From: Cedecea sp000277545 | GTDB taxonomy: Bacteria; Pseudomonadota; Gammaproteobacteria; Enterobacterales; Enterobacteriaceae | Strand: one strand, 5' to 3' | Assembly: GCA_050847315.1 (NCBI GenBank) | Contig: CP193791.1 | DNA: 64,000 nucleotides | Shown: positions 42,604-51,114 of the stretch, piece by piece | Layout: each line of letters begins with the position of its first letter | How positions within the stretch are numbered: the stretch's first letter is position 1 | The notes under the pieces: model-generated | What the model was told of the DNA's origin: nothing | Databases searched by the model: none | What the model saw: only the letters and a program-made list of their open reading frames with translations | Made by a program: the position numbers and the translations under genes

Positions 42604-43716
42604 TCACCTCTGCATACAGCTTGCCCGCCTGTCGTCCACGCGTTTTGCAAACCAGGCCGTGGTCAAATTACGGGTGATTTTAGGGCTTTCAAGCACGATC
42701 CCCGGCAGCACTTCTCTGGCCAGCGGCTGCCCCGCTTTTTTCTCCGCTATCGCGAAGACCTGCTTGTAAAGACTGGTTTTTTCAAACCCAATGCTGTCGC
42801 CTTTTTGTAGCGCCCGGCGGATTTCGCTGTCGCTCATATCCAGCTGTTTCGACAGCTTACGTACCGCCATTTCGGTGCTGCTCGGTTTATCGCTGGTGTA
42901 AAGGATCAGATCCCCGTCCAGCGCCAGCTTCACGCCCGTCGCCTTACTCACTGCGCTCTGGAAAGCCGCATTGCGGCTGGCGTACCAGCCCGCGTTGTAG
43001 TCGGCGAAGCGATAAAGCGGTTTCGTATAGTTAGCCGGGTAATTCAGCAAGTGGTAAGTCCCGAACCAAAGCCCACCGCGGCGGGTGAAAACGTCCTGCC
43101 TCACCGTCCCCTCTATTTTCCACGGGTAGCCATCGGTATGTTTCTCGGCAAACGCCACGCTGACCTGCATCGTGCCACCGGTACGTACCGGGTTAAAGCT
43201 GCCGAACAGCTTTTGCCCCATCGGCACCATCGTCAGGAAATCATCGAAAATAGCGCTGAGCTGCCCTTCGGTTTTGACGTTATCCAGCCGCTCGCTATAG
43301 CTTTTGCCGTTGGGGGAGTTAATGCGCAGCGCGGTGTGCACCAGCAGCAGCGGGATGTGCATTTTTTCCGCGCGGCGGTCGATCTCTTTCCAGGCAATTT
43401 TATTCAACCCCGGCACCGCCGGATCGGCCTGCAAATTAGACTCCTGCAGCGCCACCGCCAGCACCGAACAGATATTCTCTTCGCTCTGCTCGAGGTTCTG
43501 GCTTTTCAGGGTCGTCAGCAGATCTTTTGCCAGCCCCGCGCGGTCCTTCACCCCGTCAGGGATTTTGCGCTGGGCCAGGGTTTCGATATCTACCGGTTTT
43601 GCCGCCGTTGTCGTGGTACCCGGCGTTGTGGTTTTAGTTGCACAGCCGGCCAGCACAAGCAGCGCCAGCAGCCCCGGCACGGCAAGCCGCCGGGCCGGAG
43701 AGAGAGAACCCACCAT
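42604..43716 (-). CDS. yaiW: Surface lipoprotein YaiW (DUF1615)
   Basis: 370 aa (364 in E. coli). Signal peptide with lipobox LAGC, Cys25 acylated, no Asp at +2, hence outer membrane. The conserved core includes ENICSVLAVALQESNLQADP, GGLWFGTYHLLNYPANY and ITRNLTTAWFAKRVDDRRASC. In E. coli it assists SbmA-dependent uptake of proline-rich peptides. AAGGAT precedes ATG 43716. In E. coli yaiW follows sbmA directly; here a marR-emrAB insertion splits the pair, so they cannot share a transcript. Confidence 0.92.
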   Translation of the reverse strand: MVGSLSPARRLAVPGLLALLVLAGCATKTTTPGTTTTAAKPVDIETLAQRKIPDGVKDRAGLAKDLLTTLKSQNLEQSEENICSVLAVALQESNLQADPAVPGLNKIAWKEIDRRAEKMHIPLLLVHTALRINSPNGKSYSERLDNVKTEGQLSAIFDDFLTMVPMGQKLFGSFNPVRTGGTMQVSVAFAEKHTDGYPWKIEGTVRQDVFTRRGGLWFGTYHLLNYPANYTKPLYRFADYNAGWYASRNAAFQSAVSKATGVKLALDGDLILYTSDKPSSTEMAVRKLSKQLDMSDSEIRRALQKGDSIGFEKTSLYKQVFAIAEKKAGQPLAREVLPGIVLESPKITRNLTTAWFAKRVDDRRASCMQR

Positions 43717-43794
43717 GTTAATATCCTTTCCCTTTCATCATCAACCGCACCACCCTGCCTGTTTTTCAGTTTGTGCGCTACTGGAAATCACCGA

Positions 43795-43823
43795 TTGACA
43801 ACTAGATGCCTGGTCAGTAATTT
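43795..43823 (+). promoter_or_regulatory. Promoter of the marR-emrAB operon
   Basis: A perfect -35 TTGACA (43795-43800), 17-bp spacer and a weak -10 TAATTT (43818-43823). The left arm of the operator covers the spacer and -10. Confidence 0.65.
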
Positions 43824-43846
43824 CATTTGCAACTACTGACCAGGCA
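43807..43846. promoter_or_regulatory. Perfect 13-bp inverted-repeat operator of the MarR regulator
   Basis: TGCCTGGTCAGTA, 14 bases, TACTGACCAGGCA. One arm overlaps the -10 element and the other lies just before the marR start codon. This is typical of MarR-family autoregulation, here controlling an efflux operon. Confidence 0.75.
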
Positions 43847-43852
43847 AATACC

Positions 43853-44308
43853 ATGAGTAATACTACGGGTAATCCCTATTCCAAACTGCACCTTGGCCTG
43901 CTGATTCACCTGTCGAACCAGTTCAAAGACCAGCTCATCACCCAGTACTTTTCGCCGATGGGCATCACCGGTGCGCAATTTAAAGTCTTGATAAGCATCT
44001 TTAAGGGCTTTAACAGCCCGGTAGAAGTCAGCAAAAACCTGGTGATGGATACCGGCGCCATGAGCCGCATGCTTGAACGAATGGTGAAGCGAGATCTGAT
44101 CGTGCGAAACGTGAATCCCGAAGATAAACGCCAGGTCATTCTGGCGCTGACTGAGAAAGGGCAAGAGCTGTGCGAAGCTTTCCAGAACGATGCGCTGGCG
44201 TCGATCATCGGCACCCTTACCGAGCGCCTGACGCCTGAAGAAGCAAAGCAGCTCAATGAACTGCTGATCAAAATGCTGCCGGATGAGATCACCGAGCGCC
44301 ACCTCTAA
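43853..44308 (+). CDS. MarR-family transcriptional regulator
   Basis: 151 aa. A winged helix-turn-helix with SPVEVSKNLVMDTGAMSRMLERMVKRDLIVR and the wing NPEDKRQVILALTEKG. MarR proteins bind palindromes as dimers and release them on binding phenolic or drug ligands. It is first in an operon with EmrA/EmrB-type genes and has a perfect palindrome at its own promoter, so it is the likely repressor of the pump. ATG 43853. The paralogue MprA/EmrR is not this gene. Confidence 0.9.
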   Translation: MSNTTGNPYSKLHLGLLIHLSNQFKDQLITQYFSPMGITGAQFKVLISIFKGFNSPVEVSKNLVMDTGAMSRMLERMVKRDLIVRNVNPEDKRQVILALTEKGQELCEAFQNDALASIIGTLTERLTPEEAKQLNELLIKMLPDEITERHL

Positions 44309-44334
44309 GCTTTCTGATTAAGGCCACATACAAA

Positions 44335-45513
44335 ATGCAAACCTCTACCGAGCAGGTTGAACGCGCGCCGAGCAAGCGCAAGCGTAACTTCGCCATTTTT
44401 CTCATTATCCTACTGCTGATCGGCGCCGGCTGCGTGGCGTGGTATATGCTTTACGCGCGCTACTACGAAACCACCGACGACGCCTACGTCAACGGCAACC
44501 AGGTCACGCTGACGCCGCAAATCGGCGGCACGGTAACGCAGGTCAGCGTCGATGAAGGAGACTACGTCGAAAAAGGGCAGCCGCTGGTACAGCTCGACCC
44601 AAGCGACACCGAAATCGCGCTCCAGCAGGCAGAAGCCAACCTGGCGAATACCGTGCGTCAGGTACGTGGACTTTACAGCACCGCGGATAACTACCGGGCT
44701 CAGGTCGCAGCGAAGCAGGTGGCACTGCAAACGGCACAGAGCGACTACGCTCGCCGCCAGAAGATTTTTGCCACCGGGGCTATCGCCGCTGAAGACCTGT
44801 CCCATTACCGCGATGCCGTGACCAGCGCGCAAAGCGATCTCACCGCCGCCCAGCAGGCATTACGCACTAATTTAGCGATGGTGGATGACACGGTTATCGA
44901 CAGCCATCCGGAAATTAAAAGCGCCGTAGCCACGCTGCGCCAGCGCTTCCTCGATAACGCCCGCAGTACCATCGTTGCTCCGGTGAGCGGCTTTGTCGCT
45001 AAACGCGCCGTTCAGCTGGGAATGCGCGTTGATTCCGGCACCACCCTGCTGGCGATTGTGCCGCTGGACCAGGTCTGGGTTGACGCCAACTTCAAAGAGA
45101 GCCAGATGCAGGACATGCGCCTGGGGCAGAAGGTAACGCTCACCGCCGATCTCTACGGGGACGACGTGGAGTATCACGGCACCATTGAAAGCCTCGGCAT
45201 CGGCACCGGCAGCGCCTTCTCGCTGTTACCGGCCCAGAACGCCAGCGGGAACTGGATCAAAATCGTTCAGCGTCTGCCGGTGCGCATCACGCTTGATCCG
45301 CACGACATGCAGAAACACCCGCTGCGGGTAGGCCTGTCGATGTTCGCTCGCGTTGATATTCGCAATGCAGACGGCCACCTGCTGCCGCAAAAAACCGTCG
45401 CCGCGCCGCGCTTTACCACCGACGTTTACCAGAACGCGCTGGACGAAGCCGACCAACTGGTCACCAAAATCCTTCATGACAACAGCCAGCCGGTAGCGTC
45501 AGCCAACCGCTAA
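44335..45513 (+). CDS. EmrA-type HlyD-family membrane fusion protein
   Basis: 392 aa. A single N-terminal membrane helix (about 19-42), then two lipoyl half-motifs (GTVTQVSVDEGDYVEKGQPL and STIVAPVSGFVAKRAV), a coiled coil of about 110 residues between them, and a beta-barrel. It would couple an inner-membrane MFS pump to TolC. 26 bp after marR and 10 bp before the MFS gene. Similar to EmrA, but a paralogue, since emrAB proper lies elsewhere in enterobacteria. Confidence 0.88.
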   Translation: MQTSTEQVERAPSKRKRNFAIFLIILLLIGAGCVAWYMLYARYYETTDDAYVNGNQVTLTPQIGGTVTQVSVDEGDYVEKGQPLVQLDPSDTEIALQQAEANLANTVRQVRGLYSTADNYRAQVAAKQVALQTAQSDYARRQKIFATGAIAAEDLSHYRDAVTSAQSDLTAAQQALRTNLAMVDDTVIDSHPEIKSAVATLRQRFLDNARSTIVAPVSGFVAKRAVQLGMRVDSGTTLLAIVPLDQVWVDANFKESQMQDMRLGQKVTLTADLYGDDVEYHGTIESLGIGTGSAFSLLPAQNASGNWIKIVQRLPVRITLDPHDMQKHPLRVGLSMFARVDIRNADGHLLPQKTVAAPRFTTDVYQNALDEADQLVTKILHDNSQPVASANR

Positions 45514-45523
45514 GAGAGACGTT

Positions 45524-47059
45524 ATGCAAGATAAGGCGGCGTTTACGCCCCCCAGCCTGCTGCTGGCGACGATCGCGCTGTCGCTGGCGACGTTTATGCA
45601 GGTGCTGGACTCCACCATCGCTAACGTGGCGCTGCCGACGATCGCCGGTAACCTCGGCGTCAGCGCCGACCAGGGTACCTGGGTTATCACTTCGTTCGCG
45701 GTGTGTAACGCCATTGCCCTGCCGCTGACCGGCTGGTTTACCCGCCGGTTCGGGCAGCTCAAGCTGTTTGTGGGTTCTGTGGCGCTGTTCACCCTCACCT
45801 CGTTCCTGTGCGGCTTTGCCCACAGCATGACCGAGCTGATTATCTTCCGCGCGCTGCAGGGCTTTTTCGCCGGGCCGATGTTCCCGATGTGCCAGACGCT
45901 ATTGCTGATTATCTTCCCGTCCAGCAAGCGAAGTATGGCGCTGGCGCTGCTGTCGATGGTGACGGTTGTCGCGCCTATTGTCGGGCCGATCACCGGCGGC
46001 TGGATCACCGATAACTATTCCTGGCCGTGGATCTTCTACATCAATGTGCCGATCGGGATCTTTGCCGCCATCGTGGTCTGGACGCAGCTGCGCGAGCGTG
46101 AAGAAACGACCACCATCGCCCCTATCGACTACATCGGGATTGCGCTGCTGGTGCTGGGCGTGGGGCTGCTTCAGGTGGTGCTGGATAAAGGGAACGATCT
46201 CGACTGGTTCGCCTCGCCGGAGATCATCACCATGTCGGTTATCTCCGCGGTTTCACTGGTGTCGTTTGTCATTTGGGAGCTTGGCGAGCGTCACCCAATA
46301 GTCAACCTGCGGCTGTTCGCCGACCGCAACTTCGCCATCGGCACGCTGTCGCTGACGCTGGGCTACGCCGCGTTCTTCGCCATCAACATTATTCTGCCGC
46401 AGTGGCTGCAAACCCAGATGGGCTACACCGCCATCTGGGCCGGGCTGGCCGCCGCGCCGATGGGTGTGTTACCGCTGTTGCTGACGCCGATTGTCGGGCG
46501 CTACGCCAATAAGGTTGATATGCGCCTGCTGGCCACACTGTCGTTCCTGACCATGGGCGCTTCGTGCCTGCTGCGCGCGCAGTTTAATACCAGCGTGGAT
46601 TTCCGCACCATCGCCGAAGTGCAGCTGTTTATGGGGATCGGCGTGGCGTTCTTCTTCATGCCGATCACCACCATTGTGCTGTCGAACCTGCACGGCGTTG
46701 AGGTCGCGGAAGGCTCCGGGCTGGCAACCTTCTTCCGCGTGCTTGGCGGGTCGTTTGCTTCGTCCCTGACCACCTGGATTTGGTCGCGCCGCGAGGTTTA
46801 TCACCATGCCAACCTGACGGAGAGCGTCTCAGCCTACAATCCGTCGGCGGTGGATTACCTGCACAAGATGGGCGGCGCCACGCAGCAGCACCTGGCCGTG
46901 GTGGATAAAACCATTGAGCAGCAGGCCTATATGATGTCGACCATCGACTACTTCTGGCTGCTGGGCTGGGGCTTTATGGCGCTGATTGTCGTGATTTGGT
47001 TTGCCCGTCCGCCGTTTATACGGGCTGGAGCGCCGGGTGCCCCTTCCGCAGGGCATTGA
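45524..47059 (+). CDS. EmrB-type DHA2 MFS drug transporter
   Basis: 511 aa with 14 membrane helices. The DHA2 hallmarks LDSTIANVALPTIAG (motif D1) and GPITGGWITDNYSWPWIFYI (motif C) are present. It is the inner-membrane pump of a tripartite efflux system with the EmrA-like adaptor upstream and probably TolC. Substrates of the family include uncouplers, nalidixate and fatty acids; this copy's substrate is unknown. Ends before a bidirectional terminator shared with sbmA. Confidence 0.9.
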   Translation: MQDKAAFTPPSLLLATIALSLATFMQVLDSTIANVALPTIAGNLGVSADQGTWVITSFAVCNAIALPLTGWFTRRFGQLKLFVGSVALFTLTSFLCGFAHSMTELIIFRALQGFFAGPMFPMCQTLLLIIFPSSKRSMALALLSMVTVVAPIVGPITGGWITDNYSWPWIFYINVPIGIFAAIVVWTQLREREETTTIAPIDYIGIALLVLGVGLLQVVLDKGNDLDWFASPEIITMSVISAVSLVSFVIWELGERHPIVNLRLFADRNFAIGTLSLTLGYAAFFAINIILPQWLQTQMGYTAIWAGLAAAPMGVLPLLLTPIVGRYANKVDMRLLATLSFLTMGASCLLRAQFNTSVDFRTIAEVQLFMGIGVAFFFMPITTIVLSNLHGVEVAEGSGLATFFRVLGGSFASSLTTWIWSRREVYHHANLTESVSAYNPSAVDYLHKMGGATQQHLAVVDKTIEQQAYMMSTIDYFWLLGWGFMALIVVIWFARPPFIRAGAPGAPSAGH

Positions 47060-47074
47060 TCAGAAAGAACCAGT

Positions 47075-47107
47075 AAAAGGGATGGCATTACGCCATCCCT
47101 TTTCTTT
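47075..47107. terminator. Bidirectional terminator between emrB-like gene and sbmA
   Basis: AAAAGGGATGGC, loop ATTAC, GCCATCCCTTTT, followed by CTTTT. It can stop transcripts from both strands. Confidence 0.88.
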
Positions 47108-47112
47108 TCGCC

Positions 47113-48330
47113 TCAGACGGCTTCTTCGGTGCCCGGCACCGGCACATCCTGCAGCGTTCGCTCGAAGCTGCGCAGACGTTTGTAGATAGACATCAATTCA
47201 ACCAGCGTGGTCCAGGAACTGATCAAGTACTGGAACGAGCCGCGCACCTGGCCAAAAGCGTTGGTGATCTGCTGCATCAGCCCCAGGGTAATCGCGCCTG
47301 CGGCAATAGAAGGGAACAGCAGGAAAAGACCAAACACGTTGTCTATCTGCAGATAAAGAATCCGCACAATATTAAAGTAGGTGTAGTGGAAGTAGAGACG
47401 GAAATAGTTATGCCGCACGTCGCCAAACAGCGCTTTAACCGTTGGCGGCGTAGCACGGCTGCCGTCGTCTTCCCCGTAAACCAGCTCTTTACGGTAGGCG
47501 GCCTCAACTTTTTGGTTATTAAACTGCAGCCCCGGCAGCTTTATCCCGACCGCGGCCAGCAGGCCGGTTCCCATTAGCGACCAGATAATCGCCGCAATCA
47601 CCAGGCCATAAGGCACCGCCCCGACAATCGGCAATTCTTTCACGTGTGGAGACAGCGCGACAAGAATCGGCAGGAAAGCAATCAGCGTCATCACCGACTG
47701 CAGCAGGCTCACACCCATATCCTCAAGCGTTGAGGCAAAGCGCATGGTGTCTTCCTGCACACGCTGGGCAGCCCCTTCGATATGGCGCAGCTTCTGCCAG
47801 TGCTCCATATAGTAGTCGTTCATCGCCGTGCGCCAGCGAAACACATAATGGCTGATAAAGAAGCTGTTCAGCACGCCGACGGTGACATAAATCAGCGCGA
47901 TACCAAGAAACACGCCGGTTTCGCTATAGAATCGCTGCAGCGGGACTTTATTCGGGGACGCTAACGCGGTTTGGATAAGGTCAAAGAACGGTGCATACCA
48001 GGCGTTGATCGCCACGCCCAGTTCGACCATAAACCAGGTCACAAAGACGATAAGCGAAGAGCCGAGAATTGACCAGCGCTGCCACGGATGCGGACTCACC
48101 AGTGCCCATACACCGGCAAAAAGGCCCACACTGACAGCATAAAAAGCATAAAAAACAAATGCTTTTAACGTCCAAAAACGTGCCGCACTGATCGGTATTT
48201 GCTGGCTGGCACCCGCAAGGTTTTCCAACCAGAGGCCGCCGCCGGCCTGCCAAAATATGACTGCGAGTAGTCCCCATATTGCCGCCGAAAGAAAAAACAG
48301 CTTCGGCGACGGGAAGAAAGATTTGAACAT
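47113..48330 (-). CDS. sbmA: Peptide antibiotic transporter SbmA
   Basis: 405 aa (406 in E. coli). An inner-membrane SbmA/BacA-like protein with eight membrane helices. It imports microcins B17 and J25, bleomycin and proline-rich antimicrobial peptides using the proton gradient. HYVFRWRTAMNDYYMEHWQKLRHIEGAAQRVQED is split over the conserved loop. ATG 48330 follows CAGGAG. In E. coli yaiW is the next gene; here the efflux operon intervenes. Confidence 0.95.
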   Translation of the reverse strand: MFKSFFPSPKLFFLSAAIWGLLAVIFWQAGGGLWLENLAGASQQIPISAARFWTLKAFVFYAFYAVSVGLFAGVWALVSPHPWQRWSILGSSLIVFVTWFMVELGVAINAWYAPFFDLIQTALASPNKVPLQRFYSETGVFLGIALIYVTVGVLNSFFISHYVFRWRTAMNDYYMEHWQKLRHIEGAAQRVQEDTMRFASTLEDMGVSLLQSVMTLIAFLPILVALSPHVKELPIVGAVPYGLVIAAIIWSLMGTGLLAAVGIKLPGLQFNNQKVEAAYRKELVYGEDDGSRATPPTVKALFGDVRHNYFRLYFHYTYFNIVRILYLQIDNVFGLFLLFPSIAAGAITLGLMQQITNAFGQVRGSFQYLISSWTTLVELMSIYKRLRSFERTLQDVPVPGTEEAV

Positions 48331-48577
48331 GACAACACTCCTGGGACGACTTTTTGTTGTTATATCTGCCGGTTATAGCGAACGTTCTACGATAATGCTT
48401 GCAGAATGTTGTATCAAGGAGTGAGAGAGGCTTACATAAGCTGGCGCCAGCCCTGGAGACAGGCCTCGGCCGTTTTTATGCGGGGGCCAGGAGACCGTTG
48501 TGCCCCTTCCCCGCTACCACAAGGCGGGGTTCAGGCCTGCCAACGCACTTCAAAAACGTGGCACGCCTGCCTGAAGA
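48331..48577. other. 247-bp gap between lpxP and sbmA
   Basis: It should contain the sbmA promoter; a GAACGTT at about 48390 on the minus strand faintly resembles a sigma E -35 but no -10 fits. A CCCCGC/GCGGGG hairpin near 48513-48534 lacks a T-run. No gene is convincing. Confidence 0.35.
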
Positions 48578-49504
48578 TTAAATCGTGTAAAGCCTGGCGT
48601 GGCCAAAAGGCCGGGTTTTAAAACGGCGGTGCAGCCACAGATACTGCTCCGGCGCGCGCATAATTTCGTGCTCAATTTTACGGTTCATATAGGCTGCGGC
48701 GGCCTGCTCATCTTCGCCGGGATAATCACAGAACTCCGGCTCGATGACCAGCTGGTAGCCCGTCCCACAGGGCTTGCGGATCAAAACCGTGGTCAGAATG
48801 GCGGGTTTTGCCAGACGGGCAATAGTAAAGGTACCGTTGGTTGTCGCGGCCTGTTGAACCGCGAAGAAAGGCGCAAAAGAACTGCCTTTCGGACCATAGT
48901 CCTGATCCGGGGCGAACCACACCGCCTCGCCGGATTTCAGCGCTTTCACCATTCCCTTCAGGTTACGCCTGTCGAGCATCGCTTTGTTGGAGCGCGAGCG
49001 CCCACGGGTTTGCACATATTCCATGACTTTGTTGTTGTGCGGCCGGTACATCGCCATCATCGGGCGACACAGCCCCATGACGCGCCCGCCCAGTTCCAGC
49101 GACATAAAATGCACGCCGATAACCATCACGCCTTTGCCTTTGTCGCAGGCGGCATTGATGTGCTCGAGGCCACGAACATCAAACCATTTTTGCACTCTCT
49201 CATCCGGCCAGAACCAGGCCATACCGGTTTCAATCAGTCCCATGCCGAGGGAGGCAAAGTTTTGCCGCACGGTGGCCTCAACCTGCGCTTCGCTGTAGTG
49301 CGGGAAGCAAAGGTGAAGATTCTGGCGGGCAATGGTGACCCGGCGCTTGAGAAAATGCATCGAGAAACGGCCAATCAGGTCGCCCATTTTCATCAATACC
49401 GGGTACGGAAGCTGAACCCACAGCCAAAGCACACCCAGCCCAAACCAGGTTAGCCAATAGCGAGGATGCAGGAGGCACTTATAAAACAGCGGGTTAGTAG
49501 ACAT
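48578..49504 (-). CDS. lpxP: Lipid A acyltransferase, LpxP-type
   Basis: 308 aa. An inner-membrane acyltransferase of the LpxL/LpxM/LpxP family with one N-terminal membrane helix (WLTWFGLGVLWLWVQLPYPVL), catalytic HFMSLELGG (His-x4-Glu) and WFAPDQDYGPKGSSFAPFF. These segments are closer to LpxP, the cold-induced palmitoleoyl transferase, than to LpxL. It would add the secondary acyl chain to Kdo2-lipid IVA. ATG 49504 is chosen; a GTG lies two codons earlier. In E. coli lpxP is not beside sbmA. Confidence 0.85.
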   Translation of the reverse strand: MSTNPLFYKCLLHPRYWLTWFGLGVLWLWVQLPYPVLMKMGDLIGRFSMHFLKRRVTIARQNLHLCFPHYSEAQVEATVRQNFASLGMGLIETGMAWFWPDERVQKWFDVRGLEHINAACDKGKGVMVIGVHFMSLELGGRVMGLCRPMMAMYRPHNNKVMEYVQTRGRSRSNKAMLDRRNLKGMVKALKSGEAVWFAPDQDYGPKGSSFAPFFAVQQAATTNGTFTIARLAKPAILTTVLIRKPCGTGYQLVIEPEFCDYPGEDEQAAAAYMNRKIEHEIMRAPEQYLWLHRRFKTRPFGHARLYTI

Positions 49505-49916
49505 ATTCACTTCTTTAATGCGAGGGGATGATGTATCGCATAAAGAATTGAATCAATCGCGGTACGCCTTAAGCCGTTACTAAGATTCCGGGGTTCAGAA
49601 ATAGTTGCACTCAGACCGTTAATAACGAGCAGGATAATACGCACTTTTTGCTAAAGCAGCGTAGCGAAATCATCGGTCTTTAATCTTATTTAAGATCTTT
49701 CTTTATGGTCGCCGGGCAACAGCGCCAGCCTGAGTGTAAAAACAGGCAAAAAATGCTTTATTAAACCGCAACTGACAAACTTTTGTGCGTCATCTGGTGA
49801 TGTAACGCACGGTTACGCTTTTCAGGCCGTAAAGGCTGAATTGACGCTTTGCATAAGGGCGCGGAGTAGTATAAATACCTGCTATACCGCCTTATTTTTT
49901 AAACTGGATTTTTGCG
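49505..49916. other. 412-bp divergent gap between lpxP and ampH
   Basis: A/T-rich and carrying both promoters. Near ampH, TTGACG (49841-49846) and TATAAA (49870-49875) are visible, but their spacing of 23 bp is too long, and an alternative CTATACC lies at 49882. Near lpxP, a TTAAATAAG-type stretch (about 49682-49694) is rich in A/T. No small gene or repeat was recognised. Confidence 0.35.
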
Positions 49917-51074
49917 TTGAAAACTCGTCTTCCTCGTCTTCTTTTGCTGGCCGCTGCGCTGCTACCGGCGCTCAGTTTTGCGCAACCGTCTCCGGCACCT
50001 GAATTTGCCGCCGACGTTGTCGATCGCTATGCCAACCATATTTATTACGGCAGCGGAGCCACCGGCATGGCTATCGTGGTGATTGACGGTAACCAGCGGG
50101 TGTTTCGCAGCTTCGGCGATACCCGGCCAGGCAATAACGTTCGCCCGCAGCTGGATTCCGTGATCCGCATCGCCTCACTGACAAAGCTGATGACCAGCGA
50201 AATGCTGGTAAAAATGCTCGATCAGGGGAAGGTTCAGCTCAACGATCCGCTCAGCAAATATGCGCCTCCCGGCGCCCGGGTGCCGACCTTTAACGGCCAG
50301 CCGATTACGCTGATTAACCTGGCCACTCATACCAGTTCCCTGCCGCGCGAACAGCCCGGCGGCGCAGCGCACCGCACGGTGTTCACCTGGCCGACGCGGG
50401 ATCAGCGCTGGAACTGGCTCTCGCAGGCCACGCTGAAAGCCGCCCCGGGTACCGTGGCCGCCTATTCAAACCTGGCGTTTGACCTGCTGGCTGATGCCCT
50501 GTCCCGTGCAACCGGCAGGCCATATGCCGACCTGTTCGATGAGCAAATCGCTCGCCCGCTGGGGATGAAAGACACCACCTTTACCCCGTCACCAGACCAG
50601 TGCAAGCGCCTGATGATTGCCGAGAAAGGCGCCAGCCCTTGCGATAACACGCTGGCGGCGGTGGGCAGCGGCGGCGTCTATTCTACCCCCGGCGATATGA
50701 TGCGCTGGATGCAGCAATTCCTCTCTTCCGACTTCCATCATCGCGGCGGCCAGGCAGACAGAATGCAAACGCTGATTTATCAGCGCAGCCAGCTGCATAA
50801 GGTCATTGGCATGGATGTGCCGGGAAAAGCCGACGCGCTGGGCATGGGCTGGGTCTGGATGTCACCGAAAGAGGGCCGCCCGGGCATTATTCAGAAAACC
50901 GGCGGCGGCGGCGGCTTCATTACCTATATGGCGATGGTGCCGCAGAATAACGTGGGCGTTTTTGTGGTGGTCACACGCTCGCCGCTGACTCGCTTCGTTA
51001 ACATGAGCGACGGCGTGAACGATCTGGTGACTGAACTTAGCGGTAATAAGGCTGTAGTAACACCGGCATCCTGA
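49917..51074 (+). CDS. ampH: D,D-carboxypeptidase/endopeptidase AmpH
   Basis: 385 aa, E. coli length. A class C beta-lactamase-like penicillin-binding protein: signal peptide ending at SFA-Q, SLTK (Ser-x-x-Lys), YSN and KTGG active-site motifs. It trims and recycles peptidoglycan peptides in the periplasm. The start is TTG 49917, since MKTRLPRLLLLAAALLPA forms a signal peptide directly from it. A terminator follows at 51082-51114. Confidence 0.95.
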   Translation: MKTRLPRLLLLAAALLPALSFAQPSPAPEFAADVVDRYANHIYYGSGATGMAIVVIDGNQRVFRSFGDTRPGNNVRPQLDSVIRIASLTKLMTSEMLVKMLDQGKVQLNDPLSKYAPPGARVPTFNGQPITLINLATHTSSLPREQPGGAAHRTVFTWPTRDQRWNWLSQATLKAAPGTVAAYSNLAFDLLADALSRATGRPYADLFDEQIARPLGMKDTTFTPSPDQCKRLMIAEKGASPCDNTLAAVGSGGVYSTPGDMMRWMQQFLSSDFHHRGGQADRMQTLIYQRSQLHKVIGMDVPGKADALGMGWVWMSPKEGRPGIIQKTGGGGGFITYMAMVPQNNVGVFVVVTRSPLTRFVNMSDGVNDLVTELSGNKAVVTPAS

Positions 51075-51081
51075 GGATTGC

Positions 51082-51114
51082 GCGCGGCGTTTAGCTTACC
51101 GCCGCGCCATTTTT
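51082..51114 (+). terminator. Terminator of ampH overlapping the convergent cyclase gene
   Basis: GCGCGGCG, 10-base loop, CGCCGCGC, then TTTTT after two bases. It lies partly inside the last codons of the GGDEF gene on the other strand. Confidence 0.65.

Noticed and set aside
48360..48400. Sigma E promoter for sbmA
   Set aside because: GAACGTT resembles the -35 only loosely and no TCTAA-like -10 lies at 16 bp.
48406..48621. 71-codon plus-strand frame in the lpxP-sbmA gap
   Set aside because: It runs into the 3' end of lpxP on the other strand, is rich in Trp, Arg and Cys in an uneven way, and has no family likeness.
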